DNA from: Anaerolinea sp.
Lineage (GTDB): Bacteria > Chloroflexota > Dehalococcoidia > Tepidiformales > Tepidiformaceae
NCBI GenBank assembly: GCA_013822275.1
Contig: PNKC01000002.1
Location: 1 to 64,000 of the forward strand
Direction: 5' to 3'
Length of the DNA: 64,000 nucleotides
Of the stretch, positions 7,295 through 15,943 are shown piece by piece. Position 1 is the stretch's first letter; each line of letters opens with the position of its first letter. The translations under genes were made by a program, and so were the position numbers. The notes below the pieces were generated by a model. That model had not been told where the DNA came from. It saw only the letters and a program-made list of their open reading frames with translations, and ran no database searches.

Positions 7295-8449
7295 ATGCGC
7301 TTTCGCTTCACTCCCGAACAGCAAGCCTTCCGCCAGGAGGTGCTGGACTTCCTCGCCGAGAACCTGCCGCCCGAGCCCGAGGGCAAGCTGGACGACCGCC
7401 TGCGCGGGGAGATGGGCTGGTCCGGCGAGTTCAGCCTGAAGCTGGCGGCGAAGAACTGGGTCGCGCTGCCGTGGCCGAAGGAGTACGGCGGGCTGGGCGG
7501 CACGGCGATGCAGCAGGTCATCTTCAACGAAGAAATGTCGTACCACCGTGCGCCCATCGGGGCGCACCGCCGGGGCGTCTTCTACGTCGGGCCGATCCTC
7601 ATCCTCTACGGGACGGACGAGCAGAAGAAGAAGCATCTGAATGCCGTGACGAGCGGCACCGGCTATTACTGCCAGCTCTTCAGCGAACCCGGGGCCGGCT
7701 CGGACCTTGCCTCGTTGCAGACGCGCGCCATCCGCGATGGCGACGACTACGTGGTTTCCGGCCAGAAGATCTGGACCAGCGACGGCCACCGCGCGGACTA
7801 CGGCTGGCTGGTCGCGCGGACAGACCCGGATGCGCCCAAGCACAAGGGCATCAGCACGTTCATCCTGGACATGAAGTCGCCGGGCGTGACGGTGCGGCCT
7901 CTCGTGAACATGGCGGGCAGCCACAGCTTCAACGAGGTCTTCTTCGATAACGTGCGCGTACCGAAGGAGAATATGGTCGGCGAGGAGAACCGGGGTTGGT
8001 ACCACGCCGCCGCCACGCTGGACTTCGAACGGTCGAGCATCGCCGTCTTCGCCGGCACGAGGCGGTTCCTGGATGATCTTGCGGCCGTGCTGCGCGAGCG
8101 GCCACGCTCGAACTCCGTCCGCCACTCCATCGCGGACCTCTACACGACCGTGCTGGTCGGGCAGATGCTTTCGTACTCGATCGGCTCGATGCAGGAAGCA
8201 GGTCGGGTGCCGAACAAGGAAGCGTCGGCGGCGAAGCTGCTCAGCTCCGAGCTGCGCCAGAACGCCAGCATCGCGGCCATCAAGGCGCTCGGGCTCGAAG
8301 GCCAGGTGGAGGACGGGCCGGGGGCGGTACGCTACGGCCGCTACGCGCGGGACTACCTGGCCAACGTCTCTGCCACGATCGCGGGCGGCACCTCGGAGAT
8401 CCAGCGCAACGTCATCGCCACGCGCGGGCTGGGGCTGCCACGGGGGTAG
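7295..8449 (+). CDS. Acyl-CoA dehydrogenase
   Basis: 384-residue FAD flavoenzyme of the acyl-CoA dehydrogenase family, oxidising acyl-CoA thioesters at C2-C3 in fatty-acid or side-chain breakdown. It begins MRFRFTPEQQAFRQEV as in the family; the middle domain has CQLFSEPGAGSDLAS and SGQKIWTS, and the C-terminal helical bundle ends with the classical GGTSEIQRNVIATRGLGLP. The ATG at 7295 is preferred over an upstream frame running through a repeat arm. Substrate length cannot be judged. It stands alone on this strand, next to the GxxExxY element. Confidence 0.93.
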   Translation: MRFRFTPEQQAFRQEVLDFLAENLPPEPEGKLDDRLRGEMGWSGEFSLKLAAKNWVALPWPKEYGGLGGTAMQQVIFNEEMSYHRAPIGAHRRGVFYVGPILILYGTDEQKKKHLNAVTSGTGYYCQLFSEPGAGSDLASLQTRAIRDGDDYVVSGQKIWTSDGHRADYGWLVARTDPDAPKHKGISTFILDMKSPGVTVRPLVNMAGSHSFNEVFFDNVRVPKENMVGEENRGWYHAAATLDFERSSIAVFAGTRRFLDDLAAVLRERPRSNSVRHSIADLYTTVLVGQMLSYSIGSMQEAGRVPNKEASAAKLLSSELRQNASIAAIKALGLEGQVEDGPGAVRYGRYARDYLANVSATIAGGTSEIQRNVIATRGLGLPRG

Positions 8450-8455
8450 CGACAG

Positions 8456-8590
8456 GCGGAGCCGCGCTGTGAAAGGAGCGGTTGGTGACGCCGTAGCCGT
8501 GTGCTGCGAAGCGGGCAAAAGGTCCCGTCGCACGCCGGGCGTCCCGTACAAACGCCCGGCAACCGCTCCCTGGCGGTCGCGGCTCGGATT
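8456..8590. repeat. Palindromic repeat family B, copy 1
   Basis: The right arm (8560-8590, CAACCGCTCCCTGGCGGTCG followed by CGGCTCGGATT) pairs with a degenerate left arm at 8456-8486 containing GGAGCCGCG and GGAGCGGTTGG. The same arms occur at 51683-51822. It lies between convergent genes. Confidence 0.65.
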
Positions 8591-8601
8591 CGCGCCCGGC
8601 A

Positions 8602-9945
8602 CTACTTCCCGGCGTTCATCATCTGGCGGGCGATGCGTTCGGCGCCGGACCGGTCTCCGGGTTCCAGGTCGCCATCGAGGACCATTGAACCGAGGCGCTG
8701 CTTGATCACCTTGATCCATGGGCCCGGCTCCCGGTCGAACATCGTCACGAGGTCGTCCCCTGTCAGGGGGCTCTCGGCTTTCAGCCGCTCCCGGTCTTCC
8801 AGTTCCGCCTCTTCGCAGGCCGTTTCCAACTGGTTGTGGTACTCGTGGTCGTCGTAAGTGTGGCTGGCGTTGTCCGCCCGCTTCAGAGCGACAAGGTCCC
8901 GCCAGTGGCCCTCGCACTTCGTCATGAAGCGCCGCACGGAACGGCGGTCCGCCGGGTCGGGCCTGTCCATGTGCCGGCGAACCAGCAAGCGGATGGTCAA
9001 CGACTCGCGCCTGCCCAGCTTCAGCCGGTCCAGCAGCTCGGCCGCGAGGTCGGCGCCAACCGACTCGTGACGGTAGAAGCCCCATTCGCCGTTGGGCTTG
9101 ATGTGGCGCACGGCTGGCTTGCCCAGGTCGTGGAGCAGCGCCGTCCACCGGCGCAGGCGCGGGTCGTCGCCCGGCGCGATCGCCTGCACCGTCGCAACCG
9201 TGTGACCCCAGACGTCGAACTGGTGGAAGCGGTTCTGTTCGCAACCCACCATCGAGGCGAACTCCGGCAGCGCCACGCGCAGGGCGCCCGTCTCCTTCAT
9301 GGCCTGCAGCCCGCGCGCCGGGTTCTTCCCGCGCAGCAGCTTGTCCAGTTCCGCCGTCACGCGCTCCTGGGAAAGCGTCGTCAGCAGCGAAACCGTCTCC
9401 TCCATGCCCGCCGCTGTCGCGGAGTCGATCTCAAAGTCCAGCTGGCTGGCGAAGCGCAGCCCGCGCAGGATCCGCAGCGGGTCCTCGCGGAAGCGCGTGG
9501 CCGCATCACCTACCGCGCGGATTACGCCCGCGCGGATGTCCGCTTCGCCGCCGAAAAGGTCGAGTACGCGGCCGCTCTGGGCATCGCGGGCGAGTGCGTT
9601 GACGGTGAAGTCGCGCCGCGCCAGGTCCTCTTCGATGGAGCGGCCGAAGGTCACGTCCGGCCAGCGGCTCCCGGCGGTGTACGAATCGCCCCGGAAGGTG
9701 GTGATTTCGTACCAGTGCGGGTCGATGAAGACGCCGATGGTGCCGTACTTCTTGCCGACCGTGGTCACGCCCGCGCCGAGCTCCGCGGCGATCGCCTCCA
9801 CCTCGTCCGGCAGGGCGTCCGTGGTGAAGTCGAGGTCGCCATGGTCCTGGCCCATCAACTCGTCGCGCATGGCGCCGCCCACCAACCACAACTGACGATG
9901 ATGGGCCGCGAAGGCCGCTACCAGGTCATCGCGCGTCGGAGGCAT
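8602..9945 (-). CDS. CCA-adding/poly(A) polymerase family nucleotidyltransferase with HD domain
   Basis: 447 residues. The nucleotidyltransferase head carries LVGGAMRDELMG and DLDFTTDALP, giving the GG...R and DxD residues of the class II CCA-adding family; RRDFTVNALA follows, then the RNA-binding helical region. An HD phosphohydrolase-like domain (LLHDLGKPAVR) is present, as in many bacterial tRNA CCA enzymes. It most likely completes or repairs tRNA 3' ends. The ATG at 9945 has no Shine-Dalgarno but follows TACACT by 6 nt, suggesting a leaderless transcript. Confidence 0.9.
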   Translation of the reverse strand: MPPTRDDLVAAFAAHHRQLWLVGGAMRDELMGQDHGDLDFTTDALPDEVEAIAAELGAGVTTVGKKYGTIGVFIDPHWYEITTFRGDSYTAGSRWPDVTFGRSIEEDLARRDFTVNALARDAQSGRVLDLFGGEADIRAGVIRAVGDAATRFREDPLRILRGLRFASQLDFEIDSATAAGMEETVSLLTTLSQERVTAELDKLLRGKNPARGLQAMKETGALRVALPEFASMVGCEQNRFHQFDVWGHTVATVQAIAPGDDPRLRRWTALLHDLGKPAVRHIKPNGEWGFYRHESVGADLAAELLDRLKLGRRESLTIRLLVRRHMDRPDPADRRSVRRFMTKCEGHWRDLVALKRADNASHTYDDHEYHNQLETACEEAELEDRERLKAESPLTGDDLVTMFDREPGPWIKVIKQRLGSMVLDGDLEPGDRSGAERIARQMMNAGK

Positions 9946-9973
9946 GGGAGGAGTGTACCGGCTCGCGGGTGTT
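9946..9973 (-). promoter_or_regulatory. Probable leaderless promoter of the CCA-type gene
   Basis: On the minus strand TTGAAA, a 15-bp spacer and TACACT stand 6 nt before the ATG at 9945, placing the start of transcription at or next to the start codon. Confidence 0.4.
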
Positions 9974-9976
9974 TTC

Positions 9977-10072
9977 AAGGAGGACACGAAGACTCGAAAG
10001 CACGAAGTACCACGAAGTTCTTCTGAATTCGTTCGTGCAGCTTGCTGCCTTTGCGCCTTTGTGTCCTCAACC
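9977..10072. repeat. Fold-back repeat family A, full copy
   Basis: Opens GGAGGACACGAAGAC and closes CTTTGTGTCCTCAACC. It lies just upstream of the CCA-type gene and is the first of two side-by-side copies. Confidence 0.7.
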
Positions 10073-10094
10073 GAAAACGATCGCCCGCGCGGGA

Positions 10095-10122
10095 GGCATG
10101 GGAGGAGTGTACCGGCTCGCGT
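10095..10122. repeat. Duplicate of the promoter/start region of the CCA-type gene
   Basis: The segment around GGCATGGGAGGAGTGTACCG at 9941-9968 recurs here, 154 bp away, including the TACACT box and an ATG (minus strand) that opens only a ten-codon frame. The whole 154-bp unit, with one family A repeat in each, has been tandemly duplicated in the 320-bp gap at 9946-10265. Confidence 0.7.
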
Positions 10123-10130
10123 GCTGTTGT

Positions 10131-10225
10131 TAGGAGGGACACGAAGACGCGAAGGCAGCAAGCTGCACGAAGGACTTAAAAAAACTTCGTGGTACTTCGA
10201 GCCTTCCTGCCTTCGTGTCCCTTCA
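10131..10225. repeat. Fold-back repeat family A, full copy
   Basis: Opens TAGGAGGGACACGAAGAC and closes GCCTTCGTGTCCCTTC; second member of the tandem pair between the divergent CCA-type and HAD genes. Confidence 0.7.
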
Positions 10226-10265
10226 AGAAGCGACGGCATCGCCCCAAGCCGCTACGCTGGAAGTG

Positions 10266-10982
10266 ATGATCCCCCGCGCAGTCTTCTTCGATATGGACGA
10301 CACCCTCCTCAACACCTCGGGCGGCGTCGAAGCCTCCTGGGAGGTTGTCTGCCGCGAATTCGCGCCCGCGCTTGGCTGCGAATGGGACACGCTCCGCATG
10401 GCTATCCGCGAGGAGATGAAGCATTTCTGGGACGACGAGGCGGCCGTGGAGCGCGAATGGCGCACCCGCCTCGTGGAAGCGCGCGAGCACGTCATCGGCC
10501 TCGCCCTGAATGGCCAGGCTCTCGACAGCAGCCTCGCGTCCCGCATCTCAACGCGCTACTGGGAGGAAAACAGCTCCCGCATTCGCCTCTTCGACGACTC
10601 CCTGGAAACGCTCACGCTCCTGCGAGACGCGGGGTTCAACGTCGGCCTGATAACGAACGGGCCGTCGGACATGCAGCGCTGGAAACTCGCCCGCTTTGGC
10701 CTGGAGCCTTACTTCGACGTCCTGGTGATTGAGGGCGAATTCGGCCACGGCAAGCCGTCCCGGAAGGTGTTTGAACACGCCCTCGCCGCTGTCGGCGCCC
10801 ATTGTCACGAAGCCTGGCACGTCGGGGACAACCTCTACGCCGACATCGGTGGCGCGAAAGCGGCGGGAATCCACGCGGCCTGGATCCACCGCGACCGCCT
10901 CGAACTCGGCGAATCCCCCAAAGCCATCCCGGACCGCGTCATCGCCCACCTGCCGGAGCTGCGCGAAGCCCTCGGCCTGTAG
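10266..10982 (+). CDS. HAD-superfamily hydrolase, subfamily IA
   Basis: 238 residues. All four HAD motifs are visible: FFDMDDTLL (nucleophile Asp), LITNGPSD, the KPSRK lysine and HVGDNLYADIGGAKAAG. The helical cap between motifs I and II is of the type seen in pyrimidine-5'-nucleotidase (YjjG) and phosphoglycolate phosphatase relatives. It probably dephosphorylates a small phospho-metabolite or nucleotide; the substrate is not readable. The start ATG at 10266 follows GGAAG; the residues before it lie in the family A repeat. Confidence 0.88.
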   Translation: MIPRAVFFDMDDTLLNTSGGVEASWEVVCREFAPALGCEWDTLRMAIREEMKHFWDDEAAVEREWRTRLVEAREHVIGLALNGQALDSSLASRISTRYWEENSSRIRLFDDSLETLTLLRDAGFNVGLITNGPSDMQRWKLARFGLEPYFDVLVIEGEFGHGKPSRKVFEHALAAVGAHCHEAWHVGDNLYADIGGAKAAGIHAAWIHRDRLELGESPKAIPDRVIAHLPELREALGL

Positions 10983-10996
10983 CGGGCACGGGGCCC

Positions 10997-12307
10997 CTAC
11001 GAGGACAGCACCGTCCCGAAGAGGTCGTAATCCGCGGCTTCGTCAATGCGCACTAGGATGCGGCTGCCCGGTTGGGCAGTCCCCGTGGCAAAAACGAGGC
11101 CGTCAACTTCCGGGGCTTCGCGGTAGGTACGCCCGGCGACAACCGGGTTGCCGTCTTCGTCTTCGCCAAGCCCTTCGACGAGCATGGGCAACGTCTTGCC
11201 AACGAAGCGGCGCGCGCGTTTGGCGGCGATCTTCTGCTGCTGGCGCATGAAGCGGTCACGGCGCTCGTGCTTGACTTCGTCCGCCACCTGGTCCGCCATC
11301 TCGAAGGCGCCCGTCCACTGCTGGAGGGAGTAGGTGAAGCAGCCGGCGTGGTCGAAGTTCACGGTCCTGGCGAAGTCGAGCAGTTCCTTGAACTCAGCTT
11401 CGGTTTCGCCCGGGAAGCCGGCGATGAAGGACGTGCGGAGGACGATATCCGGCATCGCGGCGCGCAGCTCGGCGATGAAGGCGTGGACCTTCGCCACGTT
11501 GTGGGGGCGCTTCATGCGGCGGAGCGTGGCCTCGGAGCCGTGCTGGAGGGGGACATCCAGGTAGTGGACGACGTTCGGCAGCTGCGCCATGGTTTCGATG
11601 AGCTTCGATGACACGCGGCTGGGATAAGCGTACATCAGCCGCAGCCAGACCTCTTCGCCGACTGCTTCCGACAGCATTTCAAGCAGGCCGGAAAGGCCGG
11701 AAGCAACCGGCAGGCCCAGGTCTTCGCCCCAGGCGGTACTGTCCTGGGCAACGAGGACCAGTTCCTTCGCGCCGGCAGCGACGAGCCGCTGCGCCTCCTT
11801 CACCAGCATCCCCGCGGGGGCGGAGCGGAGCCGGCCCTTGATCTTCGGGATGACGCAGAAGGTGCAGGGAGCGTCGCAGCCGTCTGAAATCTTCAGGTAG
11901 GCGCTGGGGCCACTGACCTTCGCGTTGCTCTCGGGGATGTCGAAGATGGCGTCCACATCCACGCTGAGGAGGCGGGCGACATCCTGCCACTGGCCCACGC
12001 CGAAGACGTGGTCCACGGCGGGGGACTCTTCCTTCACCTGGCGGCCGTAGAGCTGGGTCATGCAGCCCGCGACGATGAGCGTCTGCCCTTCGCGCTTAGC
12101 GGCGGCGAGCGTCCGGACCGCCTCCATGGACTGTTCCTGGCTCTGTTCGATGAATCCGCAGGTGTTGACGATGATGGCGTCGGCGTCGCCGGGCTGGAGG
12201 ACGGGGAGGAGTTCGCCGCCGGTGAGCAGCCGCTCGAGGTGCTCGCTGTCAACGTCGTTCTTTGGGCAGCCAAGGGTGACCAGGTGGTAGGTCTTGGGTA
12301 CGGCCAA
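10997..12307 (-). CDS. rimO: Ribosomal protein S12 methylthiotransferase RimO
   Basis: 436-residue radical SAM enzyme that adds a methylthio group to the conserved aspartate of ribosomal protein S12. The N-terminal UPF0004 domain has LGCPKNDVDSE (typical of RimO rather than MiaB), the radical SAM cluster motif is CDAPCTFC followed by PKIKGRLRS, and a TRAM RNA-binding domain closes the chain. The start is a TTG immediately after the stop codon of the HTH/PASTA gene, so the two are probably coupled. Its length and motif order are normal for the family. Confidence 0.93.
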   Translation of the reverse strand: MAVPKTYHLVTLGCPKNDVDSEHLERLLTGGELLPVLQPGDADAIIVNTCGFIEQSQEQSMEAVRTLAAAKREGQTLIVAGCMTQLYGRQVKEESPAVDHVFGVGQWQDVARLLSVDVDAIFDIPESNAKVSGPSAYLKISDGCDAPCTFCVIPKIKGRLRSAPAGMLVKEAQRLVAAGAKELVLVAQDSTAWGEDLGLPVASGLSGLLEMLSEAVGEEVWLRLMYAYPSRVSSKLIETMAQLPNVVHYLDVPLQHGSEATLRRMKRPHNVAKVHAFIAELRAAMPDIVLRTSFIAGFPGETEAEFKELLDFARTVNFDHAGCFTYSLQQWTGAFEMADQVADEVKHERRDRFMRQQQKIAAKRARRFVGKTLPMLVEGLGEDEDGNPVVAGRTYREAPEVDGLVFATGTAQPGSRILVRIDEAADYDLFGTVLSS

Positions 12308-13201
12308 TCAGGGGCCCTCGCTGACGACGATGATGACATTGTCCCCTGCCCGCCAGGCGACATCGGCGGCGGGCGATTGGGTGATGACGGTGCCCTTCGG
12401 CGCGTTGCTCTTCTGCGTCTTTTCGACTGCCACGAAACCCGCTTCCTGGATTGCCGCGCGGGCGATAATGGCGGTCTTGCCCTCGACGGCTGGCACCACC
12501 CCCTGGGTGGTTTGGAGGCCGCTGGGCGGCAGTTGGCCCGCCTGCGTGGGAAGGGGCGTGGGGTTGCGGACGGTGCCCGAGTTGCTGCTCGTGGAACCTG
12601 GGGGCGTGCTTTCGCCGCCGAGGTTGGAGATCAGGAAGGCGATGAGCACGACCGCGACGATCGCGCCGACGGCGACGACCGCGATGACGAGCGAGCGGGT
12701 CTGGGCCGCCGGGTCTGTCTTCACGCGGTTCGTCGGTTTCGGCACGCCAATATCCACGCCGATCATCGGTTCCAGGGGCAGCGTGGGCTGCTGGCGCTGA
12801 TAGGCTCCTGGCGCCCGGCCTCCGGGAGCCGGGCGGCCCGGTTGGCGCGACGGGGGCTGCGGCTGCCGCCAGGTGGGGCGCGAGGCACCAACGGCGCTTA
12901 TGGGCTGCTGCCTGGTGGGGCGGGCGGGCGCCGATGCCGTCCTCGGGGCCACCGGCTCGCCGTACTCGGCGTCGTCCTCGCGCGGGAACAGGGAGAGCGC
13001 TTCCTGCGGGTCGATGCCGAGGTACTGGGAATAGGAGCGCAAGAAGCCACGCGCATAGACCGGCGCCGGGATGACCTCGAATTGCTCGGACTCGAGGGCT
13101 TGCAGGTATCGCCGGGAAATGCGGGTGTCGCGTTCTGCGTCTTCGAGGGTCAGGCCGCGCGCTTCGCGCGCACGGACCAGAAGGCTCCCGAGTTCACTCA
13201 T
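12308..13201 (-). CDS. RodZ-like HTH membrane protein with extracellular PASTA domain
   Basis: 297 residues. The N-terminal cytoplasmic helix-turn-helix (about 1-70; LRARE-like start, RRYLQALE, PAPVYARGFLRSY) is of the HTH_25 type found in the cell-shape protein RodZ. A Pro/Arg-rich linker leads to one membrane helix (about 195-217). The outer part includes one PASTA-like domain (VVPAVEGKTAIIARAAIQEAGF...GTVITQSPAADV), a fold that senses peptidoglycan fragments. It is plausibly a shape or cell-wall sensor. It heads a two-gene operon with rimO. Confidence 0.82.
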   Translation of the reverse strand: MSELGSLLVRAREARGLTLEDAERDTRISRRYLQALESEQFEVIPAPVYARGFLRSYSQYLGIDPQEALSLFPREDDAEYGEPVAPRTASAPARPTRQQPISAVGASRPTWRQPQPPSRQPGRPAPGGRAPGAYQRQQPTLPLEPMIGVDIGVPKPTNRVKTDPAAQTRSLVIAVVAVGAIVAVVLIAFLISNLGGESTPPGSTSSNSGTVRNPTPLPTQAGQLPPSGLQTTQGVVPAVEGKTAIIARAAIQEAGFVAVEKTQKSNAPKGTVITQSPAADVAWRAGDNVIIVVSEGP

Positions 13202-13291
13202 GACTACTCAGGTTAACCCGGAACGAGTCAGAGCGGGAGTTCGGATGATAGACGAGGGTGAATGGGAGGTAATCACGGGAGGGGATGGCGC

Positions 13292-14095
13292 TCACTCTCC
13301 AGAAAGCAGCCGCGTGATTGGCTCGACAGAGGCTGCCGCCGGGCTGAGCGAGACGCTGCCTGAATCGCGCAGCTCCCGGAGGATGGCTTCGAAGCCGGCG
13401 AAGTGGCGGAGCATGACGCCGAGCTGGATGAACAGGGCGAAGCCCATCCGGCGCGCCTCCTCGGTGGAGATGAGCCAGGTGCTGACGAGCTGCGGGACGC
13501 CCGCCAGGTCCCGCGCGGCGGCTTCGATCATCTCCCGTGTCTTAAGGCCATCGACGAACACCAGGTCAGCGCCGGCGGCGTGATAGGCGCGTGCGCGGGC
13601 GGTCGCGTCGTCCCAACCGTTGGGCTGGACAGCGTCAGTGCGGCCGATGATGACGAGGCCGGGGTCGCGGCGAGCGGCAACGGCGGCTCTGATCTTCAGG
13701 ACCATCTCGTCCTGCGGGATCACCTGTTTGCCTTCCAGGAAGCCGCAACGCTTGGGCGATTCCTGGTCCTCCAGGTGGAGGGCGGCGACGCCCGCGCGTT
13801 CGTAAACCTGCACCGTGCGGGCGACGTTGCTTTCGTTCCCATAGCCGGTGTCCGCATCGGCGATGACCGGGATCGTGACAGCGGCGGCGATGCGCGCGGC
13901 GTTCGCGGACATTTCGCCGAGCCCAATGAGGCCAAGGTCTGGCAGACCGTATGAAGCGGCGGTGCCGAACCCGCTCATGTAGACGGCCTCGAAGCCGGCG
14001 GCCTGGGCGAGCTTCGCCTGGACGCCGTCGAAGACAAACGGCGCGACCACGGTGCCCCCGGCCATCAACTGGCGCAGACGCGCTCCCGGCGTCAC
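13292..14095 (-). CDS. Isocitrate lyase / PEP mutase family enzyme
   Basis: 267-residue TIM-barrel protein. Characteristic pieces are MSGFGTAASYGLPDLG, IADADTGYGNESNV (metal site), HLEDQESPKRCGFLEGK and IGRTDA. This matches 2-methylisocitrate lyase, oxaloacetate decarboxylase and carboxy-PEP mutase relatives, which cleave or make a C-C or C-P bond next to a carboxylate. KRCGF has the conserved KRCGH-like loop with Phe replacing His, which argues against true isocitrate lyase. The GTG at 14095 overlaps the stop of the SnoaL gene (GTGA); a longer upstream frame is a shadow. Confidence 0.87.
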   Translation of the reverse strand: MTPGARLRQLMAGGTVVAPFVFDGVQAKLAQAAGFEAVYMSGFGTAASYGLPDLGLIGLGEMSANAARIAAAVTIPVIADADTGYGNESNVARTVQVYERAGVAALHLEDQESPKRCGFLEGKQVIPQDEMVLKIRAAVAARRDPGLVIIGRTDAVQPNGWDDATARARAYHAAGADLVFVDGLKTREMIEAAARDLAGVPQLVSTWLISTEEARRMGFALFIQLGVMLRHFAGFEAILRELRDSGSVSLSPAAASVEPITRLLSGE

Positions 14096-14466
14096 CGGCT
14101 CAGGACCGCCGTCTGGGCTGTATCCAGGTACTCTTCGAGCCGGGTGATCAGGCCGTCTTCGATTGTGCAGAAGACGGCCGCCGGGCAATCCAGCTGTTCG
14201 CCGTTGGGGGCGACGCCGCGGAGGACGTGCTGCTGGGCGAAGCCCGTGGGCGTCTCGATCCGCCGTACGTCTTCGTAGCGGCGGTCTTTCACCTTGCGCA
14301 CCATCCAGGCGAGCACGCGGAGGTTCTCTTCTGGCGTCTGGTCCAACTGGTCGAAGTTGTGCCAGATCCGGGCATCGGGGTGGTAGCTGGCGCGCACGGC
14401 GTCGAGGTCGCCGGCCTGGATGGCGGCGAAGAAGCGCTCCGCCACTTCCATCTTCGAATCGGACAT
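14092..14466 (-). CDS. SnoaL/NTF2-like small protein
   Basis: 124 residues with the cone-shaped SnoaL/NTF2 pattern: N-terminal helix VAERFFAAIQAGDLDAVRASYHPDARIWHN, central strands and a closing GLITRLEEYLD. Members are aldol-condensation cyclases, isomerases or ligand-binding proteins. It is coupled by a 4-bp overlap to the PEP-mutase family gene, so the two probably act on the same compound. The precise reaction cannot be inferred. Confidence 0.8.
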   Translation of the reverse strand: MSDSKMEVAERFFAAIQAGDLDAVRASYHPDARIWHNFDQLDQTPEENLRVLAWMVRKVKDRRYEDVRRIETPTGFAQQHVLRGVAPNGEQLDCPAAVFCTIEDGLITRLEEYLDTAQTAVLSR

Positions 14467-14552
14467 CGGGCACCTCCGGTTGGTGGGCCGAGGATAGGGG
14501 CGCCGGGCGGCAACCTCAACTGCTCAGGGGGGACGGGACTGTGCCGCTGGTC

Positions 14553-14921
14553 TCAGGCCGGCCGGTGCGGCGAAGCTGCCCAGGGAGACTCTCCCTCCGG
14601 CTGCCAACCATGCACAAGAGGCCGATACCGCCCCGCCAGTTCTTCAAACCTTTCAGCGTCGGGAATCCCGTCCCGGTCGGCCCGGATTATTTCGACGGTG
14701 GTCTGGCCCTCGATGCCCAGATGTTGCCGCACCCACCGCTCCGCGAGGGCGAGCAGCTCATCATGGAGAGTGATGCCGCCGCCCAGCCCGCGGACGATGA
14801 GCGCCCGAGCCTCTAACTCAACCGGCCGGCCGAGGATCCTCGCACGGCGTTCGAGCTGCTCGAACAGCTCGTCAGGCAAGCGCACGCTCATTTCGCGTAT
14901 CACGTCTTTGGTGTCGCTCAT
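14553..14921 (-). CDS. Ribbon-helix-helix (FitA/VapB-like) protein, orphan
   Basis: 122 residues. The N-terminal 45 residues, especially MSVRLPDELFEQLERRARILGRP, match Arc/MetJ-type ribbon-helix-helix DNA-binding domains of antitoxins. A longer C-terminal part (HDELLALAERWVRQHLG... VEIIRADRDGIPD) has no clear partner domain. No PIN-domain toxin gene lies on either side, so it is either an orphan antitoxin or a small free-standing repressor. The start ATG at 14921 is preceded by a GGGGGGAA stretch. Confidence 0.65.
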   Translation of the reverse strand: MSDTKDVIREMSVRLPDELFEQLERRARILGRPVELEARALIVRGLGGGITLHDELLALAERWVRQHLGIEGQTTVEIIRADRDGIPDAERFEELAGRYRPLVHGWQPEGESPWAASPHRPA

Positions 14922-15044
14922 TACGTTCCCCCCTCGCCTCGATCAGCTCAACGCTCGCGTCCTTGTTGAATGCGGAACTCCGGAGTCGAATCTGTCATGG
15001 CCGATAGTGTACTGCGCCAGTGGGCCGAAGCCTCTCGGAGCCGG

Positions 15045-15473
15045 CTACCCCCCCACCATCCCCTCCGCGCGCGCCTTCAAGCCGTTGCCCTCCAGGCCCA
15101 CGTTCCGCGTGGTGACCTTTTTGATCATGGGAGCGAAGAGTCTCGCCATGAAGCCTGACGTCTCAATGCTGAGGGTGAGCCTGGTACCGTCGCCCACGGG
15201 TTCGATGATGTGGTCACCGACGGAGTGGACGCCGCGCGCGGTCGTCTCCCAGGCGAAGCGGCGGCATGCTTCGAAACGCGTCACCGTCCAGGTCGAAGGT
15301 GGCGCGCCCTTGACCCAGAGCTTCACAGCGAGGCCCTTCGCCAGTGTCTTTCCTGCCGGGAACTCGACCTTCTGGAAGGCCGCGGCCCACTCCGGGTAAC
15401 GCTCTATGTCGCTGAGCACACCCCACACGGTTTCAACGGGCGCGGCGATCTGGAAGGTCTGTTCGAAACGCAT
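15045..15473 (-). CDS. SRPBCC (START/polyketide-cyclase) family protein
   Basis: 142 residues with the helix-grip pattern of the SRPBCC family: MRFEQTFQIAAPVETVWGVLSDIERYPEWAAAFQKVE at the N terminus, then alternating strands and a long C-terminal helix. These proteins bind hydrophobic ligands in a deep pocket and include cyclases and lipid carriers. No catalytic residues can be assigned. The neighbouring genes (VOC, hydrolase, acyl-CoA ligase) suggest a role in small-molecule catabolism. Confidence 0.82.
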   Translation of the reverse strand: MRFEQTFQIAAPVETVWGVLSDIERYPEWAAAFQKVEFPAGKTLAKGLAVKLWVKGAPPSTWTVTRFEACRRFAWETTARGVHSVGDHIIEPVGDGTRLTLSIETSGFMARLFAPMIKKVTTRNVGLEGNGLKARAEGMVGG

Positions 15474-15583
15474 TCCTCGCCTCCACGGCGGCAGAGCCGC
15501 GAACTACCTGATGACGTCCACCGTAGCCTGGCGAACCCCCCGTGTTCTGTGAAACCCGTCACAAACCGTGGGCGGCGCCCCGT

Positions 15584-15943
15584 TCAAACACGCTCACCGA
15601 TGGCGATCCGGTGGCCGTCCGGGTCCTCGACGACGAAGTCGCGCAACCCCCATGGCTCCACGGTAAGAGGGCTGATGAGGGTGCACCCCGCCTCCGTGCA
15701 GCGCGTGAGAAGCTGCTCGACTCCGGAGACGTACAGGTAGGCGCCCCCCGGCTGCGGCGCGGGGTGTTTGACGAGCGCCAGCTCGGCGCCGCCAGCGCGC
15801 ATGAGGGCGAAGCCCACGTCGTCCATGCGCGCCTCGACGCCGAAGCCGATGACATCGCGGTAAAAGGCAACCGCGCGCTCAAGGTCCGCCACGGGCAGGT
15901 TCGGGCGCATGGCGAGAAGCTGCACGCTGTCACCGGCCGTCAC
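15584..15943 (-). CDS. VOC-family (glyoxalase/dioxygenase fold) protein
   Basis: 119 residues, one vicinal-oxygen-chelate domain: MRPNLPVADLERAVAFYRDVIGF, then GAYLYVSGVEQLLTRCTEAG and DFVVEDPDGHRIAIGE. The GTG at 15943 overlaps the stop of the upstream hydrolase gene (GTGA), so it is translated together with it; ATG at 15910 is an alternative. The substrate is unknown. Confidence 0.8.
   Translation of the reverse strand: MTAGDSVQLLAMRPNLPVADLERAVAFYRDVIGFGVEARMDDVGFALMRAGGAELALVKHPAPQPGGAYLYVSGVEQLLTRCTEAGCTLISPLTVEPWGLRDFVVEDPDGHRIAIGERV

Noticed and set aside
14922-15000. Possible toxin partner of the ribbon-helix-helix protein
   Set aside because: Only a 16-codon frame (starting MTDSTPEF) is present; no PIN or other toxin fold.
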